In this document: positions 59,915 to 64,000 of the stretch, piece by piece
How positions within the stretch are numbered: position 1 is the stretch's first letter
Layout: every line of letters starts with the position of its first letter
Assembly (NCBI GenBank): GCA_947447665.1
Contig: CANFJX010000003.1
Span: 62,001 to 126,000 of the forward strand
Length of the DNA: 64,000 nt
From: Bacteriovoracaceae bacterium
GTDB taxonomy: Bacteria; Bdellovibrionota; UBA1018
Direction: 5' to 3'
Translations under genes and position numbers: made by a program
The notes under the pieces: generated by a model
The model's database searches: none
Seen by the model: the letters and a program-made list of their open reading frames with translations, nothing else
What the model was told of the DNA's origin: nothing

Positions 59915-61413
59915 AATCCCTCTCTTTGCGGCATTCCCGATGGAGTAGGCGGTAGTTTTTCCGCATGCTCAATTTTCACTCTGAGACTTTCAAGAAGTCG
60001 AGTAGTTGAATCCGCCTCACTTTTCACGCGAGCCAACGATTCACGCAGATCATGGACCCCTGTGAAGTAGCCCTGCTGCAAATCGTGGACCTGACTCACT
60101 GAGTGACCCAGCTCCTGAACTTGCTGATACAAAACTCCGTAGAAGTATTCATTTTTTATTGCTTCCGGACTCCACTTTTGAAAAATTTGCTCTAGCTCAG
60201 ACTGTAATTGAGTCCACTCTTTGTGGAAATTATTCCACATTTTCCGCTGCTGTGGGCTCGGCTTCGACTTTCCTAAACGAGCAAACTTCTCCTGAGTTGA
60301 GTCGAGCTGGCTAGCCAAAGTCAGCATAAATTGGCGGGTCTCAATAATTTCGCCTAACGCGCGGGCCCGAAGCTTTTCATGAAAATCTCGGAGGCGATCG
60401 AGATAAGAGGTATCTCGGTTACCCGCCAAAAAATAGCTTTTGACTGACAAAATTTTGACATTTTTAGGAATACCACTCGGGTACTCGGAATGAGAGCTGA
60501 GAGCTGAATCGATGAATGGCTGGATTCCCGCAGGCTGACCCTCAGCTGCTGTTAAATAGACTCGATACTCCCCTCTAGGAATCACCCTACCATCGGCATA
60601 TCGAACCACTTCAGTCTTACCGAACTTCTGGGAGATCACGCCTTCAGCCTGGGATACATAGGATAACTGATTCAACAGTGTATCAGGGACACCAACGATC
60701 CAGACCCTGAACTTAGCTCCTTCACCCACATTGCTCGCCATGTAAAAGAATGGAGAGCCTGGATGGCCGCGCGAAAGAGCGATGGCAAATTGGGGACCCT
60801 GTTTTTGGAGTTTTGCTCGTGCTGCTTGTTTTAACTCTTCAAAGTCCTCTGGCGCCACATCGTCGAGCCGAGGAATCGGGGAGATCCATCGCTCCAAAAG
60901 AGGGAGGTGCTCACTCACTTTAAGCAAGTAAGGACGGCTCCAACTCCCTAACGAGTCTGAGGTACTTTGCACGGCAGGAAGATCAAGGATAGGATCGAAA
61001 TAGCCCAACCGATACCCCATGGCTATCGCTAATAACACGCCCAGCGTAAAGCCCCCTCGAAACCGTCCCAGAAATGACTTGAATGACTTTCTCGGTGCGC
61101 TCAAGTCCTGACTCTCACCAGGCATTGCTGAGTCACTCAGGACCTGATTCGACTTTTCTGGACCGCTTTCAACATTTTCGTTCAGCCGGGCCTCAGCCTC
61201 CGGAGACAACCCTAGAGGCCTATCTTTCAGCAGAGTTTTGAAAACAGCCACATCAGTCATGCGCTGCCAGTCGTCCATGCCCTCAGCCCAAACAAACCCT
61301 TCCGATTCAACCAAGCCTTGATTTAACTTGTGCTGAATTTCGAATGCTGAGTGCGGACCTTCGTGGTGATCCTTGACATATACAAACCATTTTTTTTCAG
61401 TAATATTTTCCAT
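59911..61413 (-). CDS. GYF-domain membrane protein with coiled-coil tail
   Basis: A protein of 500 residues from the ATG at 61413 (a TTG at 61428 is also in frame). The N-terminal GYF_2 domain (about 1-65: KKWFVYVKDHHEGPHSAFEI and VWAEGMDDWQRM) binds Pro-rich peptides in relatives. One membrane helix at about 120-140 (GGFTLGVLLAIAMGYRLG) separates it from a periplasmic domain (about 185-325) and a long helical, coiled-coil end (about 330-490). It is coupled to the PilZ gene and looks like a transmembrane scaffold or sensor. Confidence 0.72.
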   Translation of the reverse strand: MENITEKKWFVYVKDHHEGPHSAFEIQHKLNQGLVESEGFVWAEGMDDWQRMTDVAVFKTLLKDRPLGLSPEAEARLNENVESGPEKSNQVLSDSAMPGESQDLSAPRKSFKSFLGRFRGGFTLGVLLAIAMGYRLGYFDPILDLPAVQSTSDSLGSWSRPYLLKVSEHLPLLERWISPIPRLDDVAPEDFEELKQAARAKLQKQGPQFAIALSRGHPGSPFFYMASNVGEGAKFRVWIVGVPDTLLNQLSYVSQAEGVISQKFGKTEVVRYADGRVIPRGEYRVYLTAAEGQPAGIQPFIDSALSSHSEYPSGIPKNVKILSVKSYFLAGNRDTSYLDRLRDFHEKLRARALGEIIETRQFMLTLASQLDSTQEKFARLGKSKPSPQQRKMWNNFHKEWTQLQSELEQIFQKWSPEAIKNEYFYGVLYQQVQELGHSVSQVHDLQQGYFTGVHDLRESLARVKSEADSTTRLLESLRVKIEHAEKLPPTPSGMPQREGL

Positions 61414-61449
61414 TTTTTTAAATTCCAAGTAAGAATCATTCTAAAATAA

Positions 61450-62310
61450 ATGCTGAAACGAAGCAAATTTTGCCTACTTGGAATTCCAGATCATGAAGCC
61501 GTCCTCGGTCGACTGGGCGCAAAAGAAGGTCCGCGGGCCTTTAGAAGGGCTTTTTCTCGCCTCCAAGGCCCCCTTCCAGTCGGAGAGTTTTTAGTCGACC
61601 TGGGGGACGTCGATGGACTCACCCCAAATGTCGAAAGAAATCACCGACGCGCTGCAGACCGAGTACAAGACGCTCACAAAAATGAGATGGTTTCGATCAT
61701 CGTAGGAGGAGGACACGATCACGGGTTTTCTCACCTGCTGGGCATTAGCGAGGCACTCCGGAAGAGAAGAGCAGACCTTAAGCTCGGATGTTTAAATATC
61801 GACGCCCATTTCGACTTGCGATCTTCGAAGCCGAAGATTACGAGTGGCTCACCATTTTTTTTAGCCATCGACAGCGGGGTACTTGACCCAAAAAGATTCG
61901 TCGAGTTTGGAATCCAAACCCACTGTAATGCCCCTGCACTGTGGCAATACGCTGAGGCTCATGGAATTAAAACGGTCACCTTTGACGCACTGCGAGCAGA
62001 TCGCACCATTCCCCAATTTAAGCAGGCCCTCAAATTTCTAACTCAGCGATCTGACGTAGTGGTGATCAGCTTAGACCTGGACGCTGCAGCTTCGGCTTTT
62101 GCCCCGGGCGTCTCGGCCCCCCAGGCCGAAGGATTTACAGCGAGCGAAATGATCGCGATGGCTGAGATTGCCGGAGCAGAAAAGAAGTGCATTTCACTCG
62201 GAATTTTTGAACTCAACCCAGAGCATGACCGAGACGACCAAACCTCACGCTTGGCGGCAACAGTGGCTTATCATTACTTAGAAAAAAAGCTCAAAACCTT
62301 AAAAAAATAA
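61450..62310 (+). CDS. arginase-family ureohydrolase (formimidoylglutamase-like)
   Basis: A 286-residue manganese hydrolase. Metal ligands are seen in GGGHDHGFSHLL (near 80), NIDAHFDLR (near 117) and SLDLDAAASAFAPGVSAP (near 210). The first ligand loop reads GGHDH, and the pattern is nearest to formimidoylglutamase (HutG) or agmatinase. No hut genes are adjacent. It starts 36 bases from the divergent GYF gene and shows no Shine-Dalgarno, so initiation may be leaderless. Confidence 0.8.
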   Translation: MLKRSKFCLLGIPDHEAVLGRLGAKEGPRAFRRAFSRLQGPLPVGEFLVDLGDVDGLTPNVERNHRRAADRVQDAHKNEMVSIIVGGGHDHGFSHLLGISEALRKRRADLKLGCLNIDAHFDLRSSKPKITSGSPFFLAIDSGVLDPKRFVEFGIQTHCNAPALWQYAEAHGIKTVTFDALRADRTIPQFKQALKFLTQRSDVVVISLDLDAAASAFAPGVSAPQAEGFTASEMIAMAEIAGAEKKCISLGIFELNPEHDRDDQTSRLAATVAYHYLEKKLKTLKK

Positions 62311-62333
62311 GAACAACTGCCGAAAGATGAAGC

Positions 62334-63374
62334 GTGAGCAATCGTCCCTTCATAAAAAAAGCAGTTAGTTTTCTAATCAGTCTTGCGCTGACCGCCCTCT
62401 GGTTCGCTCACGATACGCGCCATGCGGAGAACCGCAGAGTAGAATCGCTGCTGCACTGGTCCAGACAAGTCACCCAACAAGTGGAAGCGCTCAGACTTTA
62501 TGCGAGGGAAAAAAACGAACCAGACCCCATCACCTGGGCGATCAAATACCTCATGGTGGGAGATGATACTCGCCCTCTTTGGATCAAACCCTTTTATGAA
62601 AACCAGGGGAGCGCTTTCCTAGAGAACTTTAGTTTCGACGCTAGAAAGGGTGACTTTTACTACTCTAAAGTTCTAAACCCTGAGAGTGGCCAGGGAATTC
62701 AGTTAAAAATCAACTCCGAGCCAATTGGTTTTTTGGGTAGCCGCACCATCTGGGTCAGTGACGCGCTGGTACTCACTATTTTTTTGCTGATCCTTTGGAG
62801 CTTCAAGGCACTCTTAACCAGGGAGCAGCCCAGCACTGCAGAAGAGATCGCCCGCCTGGAGAGGCTTGCTGGCAGCGAAGAACAATGGCTTGAAGAAATC
62901 AGAAGCCCCGTACCTGAGCCCATCCCTGCCCCCAACCCTCAACCCGTTGCACCTGATTTGACTGAGTGGAAGGCGCCCATCCTCAGCTGGATTCAGGAAG
63001 CAAAAAAAGTCTTGATGAGCTTAGGTCTAGCGATCAAAGCTATGACTCAGGAGGCCAAGAATCTGACCGAGGTGGTAGCAAAATCAAAGGCCCAACTCGA
63101 CCTCACTGTCATCACCGTTGAGACCCTCAAAAGGACCATTGGAAAATTAGAGCTCACATCACTCCCGCCGAGTGATCAAACTGACCAGCTCCGAGCCGTC
63201 ACCGCAGCCATCCAGGAACTCAGCGATCAAACATCCAATCAAATCGCTGTGGTATTAACTGAGTACGAAAACGCTTTTGATGTGACTCGCAAGCTCAACG
63301 AGTCCATTACTCAGACTAACCGGAGTGTTTTGGCTGAGGCCAAATTGTTTCAGACCCTGAAGAGCAAAATCTAG
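62334..63374 (+). CDS. two-TM coiled-coil protein
   Basis: A 346-residue protein from a GTG. Membrane segments at about 10-25 and 141-157 bracket a small extracytoplasmic domain (about 26-140), a layout like chemoreceptors or sensor kinases, but no signalling domain follows; instead there is a Pro-rich linker (PVPEPIPAPNPQPV) and a long helical, Thr/Gln-rich coiled coil (about 215-340). Function unknown. It follows the arginase-family gene by 23 bases and is likely co-transcribed. Confidence 0.62.
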   Translation: MSNRPFIKKAVSFLISLALTALWFAHDTRHAENRRVESLLHWSRQVTQQVEALRLYAREKNEPDPITWAIKYLMVGDDTRPLWIKPFYENQGSAFLENFSFDARKGDFYYSKVLNPESGQGIQLKINSEPIGFLGSRTIWVSDALVLTIFLLILWSFKALLTREQPSTAEEIARLERLAGSEEQWLEEIRSPVPEPIPAPNPQPVAPDLTEWKAPILSWIQEAKKVLMSLGLAIKAMTQEAKNLTEVVAKSKAQLDLTVITVETLKRTIGKLELTSLPPSDQTDQLRAVTAAIQELSDQTSNQIAVVLTEYENAFDVTRKLNESITQTNRSVLAEAKLFQTLKSKI

Positions 63375-63425
63375 TTTAAAGAGATTGCCTGAAACCTCCA
63401 GGAAATGTATTTCCATAAAGACGTT

Positions 63426-64000
63426 ATGGAATACATTCTCGCGATCGATCAAGGAACAACCGGCACCAGCGCTCTGCTCATGGATACCAATCTGAATCGA
63501 GTTGCTGAGGCTGGCGTTGAATTCGAGCAATTCTTTCCGAAACCAGGTTGGGTAGAACACGACTTGGAGGACATCTTTACGACTGTCCTCCAAACTATAA
63601 GAGAAGTCACAAAGCACGTTAATCCAAAAAAAATATTAGCAATCGGGATCACAAATCAAAGAGAAACGCTTTGTTTTTGGGATAAAAACACCCTTGCCCC
63701 GTTAGGTCGAGCCATCGTCTGGCAGGACCGGAGAACAACAGACATCTGCGAAAGTCTCAAGGCCCAAGGACTCGAACCTTTTTTTCAACAGCGCACCGGC
63801 TTACTGATCGACCCTTATTTTTCTGGAACCAAAGCAGCGTGGGCACTGAAAAACTGGCCCGAAGTCCAGGCAGCTTTCAAGGCCGGCCGGCTTGCCGCCG
63901 GGACGGTAGATAGTTTCTTGATTTCTCGACTCTCCGGGGGCGCCGTCCATGCTACCGAACCCAGTAACGCTTCGAGAACTCTTTGCTTTGACTTGTCGCT
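63426..64000 (+). CDS. glpK: glycerol kinase (3' partial)
   Basis: Starts at 63426 and runs off the right edge after 191 codons. The FGGY-family N-terminus is clear: ILAIDQGTTGTSALLMD, FEQFFPKPGWVEHD, IGITNQRETLCFWD, GRAIVWQDRRT and LIDPYFSGTKAAW, followed by GTVDSFLISRLSGG and ATEPSNASRTLCFDL. Phosphorylates glycerol to glycerol-3-phosphate. The rest of the gene lies beyond the window. Confidence 0.97.
   Translation, partial: MEYILAIDQGTTGTSALLMDTNLNRVAEAGVEFEQFFPKPGWVEHDLEDIFTTVLQTIREVTKHVNPKKILAIGITNQRETLCFWDKNTLAPLGRAIVWQDRRTTDICESLKAQGLEPFFQQRTGLLIDPYFSGTKAAWALKNWPEVQAAFKAGRLAAGTVDSFLISRLSGGAVHATEPSNASRTLCFDLS

Noticed and set aside
1..64000. CRISPR arrays, insertion sequences, prophage or rRNA
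   Set aside because: No regularly spaced repeats, transposase genes with terminal repeats, phage structural genes or rRNA sequences were seen.

Overview
The window looks like the chromosome of a motile, predatory-type or free-living member of the Bdellovibrionota. This is inferred from three tandem short flagellins (about 280 residues), several PilZ (c-di-GMP) proteins, MotA/MotB, a long (576-residue) aromatic amino acid hydroxylase, a RomR-like receiver protein, exported zinc carboxypeptidases, a NamZ-type muramidase and a MltD-like lytic transglycosylase. No rRNA gene or other marker fixes the species. Genes are dense on both strands with many 4-bp ATGA overlaps. I see no prophage, insertion sequence or CRISPR array.

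Region 1 (1-5192, + strand) is the most unusual part. It is one apparent operon: a membrane protein joining two FliF-C-like periplasmic modules to a cytoplasmic FliG-like half (cut by the left edge), a stand-alone cyclic-nucleotide-binding protein, MotA, MotB and a zinc-ribbon membrane protein. It reads as a self-contained rotor/stator set rather than an ordinary flagellar locus.

Region 2 (4927-25877) is mostly housekeeping and metabolism: GT39 glycosyltransferase, M14 amidase, DedA, XerC, TrmFO, an EamA transporter, a KimA-like K+ transporter, DUF423, aromatic amino acid hydroxylase with a large inverted repeat upstream, SDR, thioesterase, TldD/TldE pair, YceI, TadA, a PilZ membrane protein and a GNAT.

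Region 3 (26000-31600) holds three flagellin genes behind a textbook sigma-28 promoter. Their leader RNAs form small hairpins presenting GGA in the loop next to the Shine-Dalgarno, the pattern expected for CsrA control. An epimerase-like gene follows, and a 6S RNA gene lies on the minus strand at about 31278-31448.

Region 4 (31597-57983) contains the RomR-like receiver protein, BirA, NadC, RNase PH, an M14 carboxypeptidase, RNase J, uridine kinase, a lytic transglycosylase, RsmE, a large SNF2 helicase with a clear sigma-70 promoter, a MenC-like enolase-superfamily protein, a membrane-anchored creatininase-family protein, an amidohydrolase, a heptose-phosphate adenylyltransferase, an RDD protein, a TolC-like lipoprotein, NamZ, tRNA-Arg(ACG), class I fumarase and an exported flavoprotein.

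Region 5 (57998-61413, - strand) is a signalling cluster: a GYF-domain membrane protein, two PilZ proteins and two very small proteins, one of which resembles the FliG-binding tail of FliF. The window ends with an arginase-family enzyme, a two-TM coiled-coil protein and the start of glycerol kinase.

A common theme is motility control: c-di-GMP receptors, a cNMP receptor, a FliF-tail mimic, an unusual FliF/FliG hybrid with its own stator, and leader-RNA structures on the flagellin genes.
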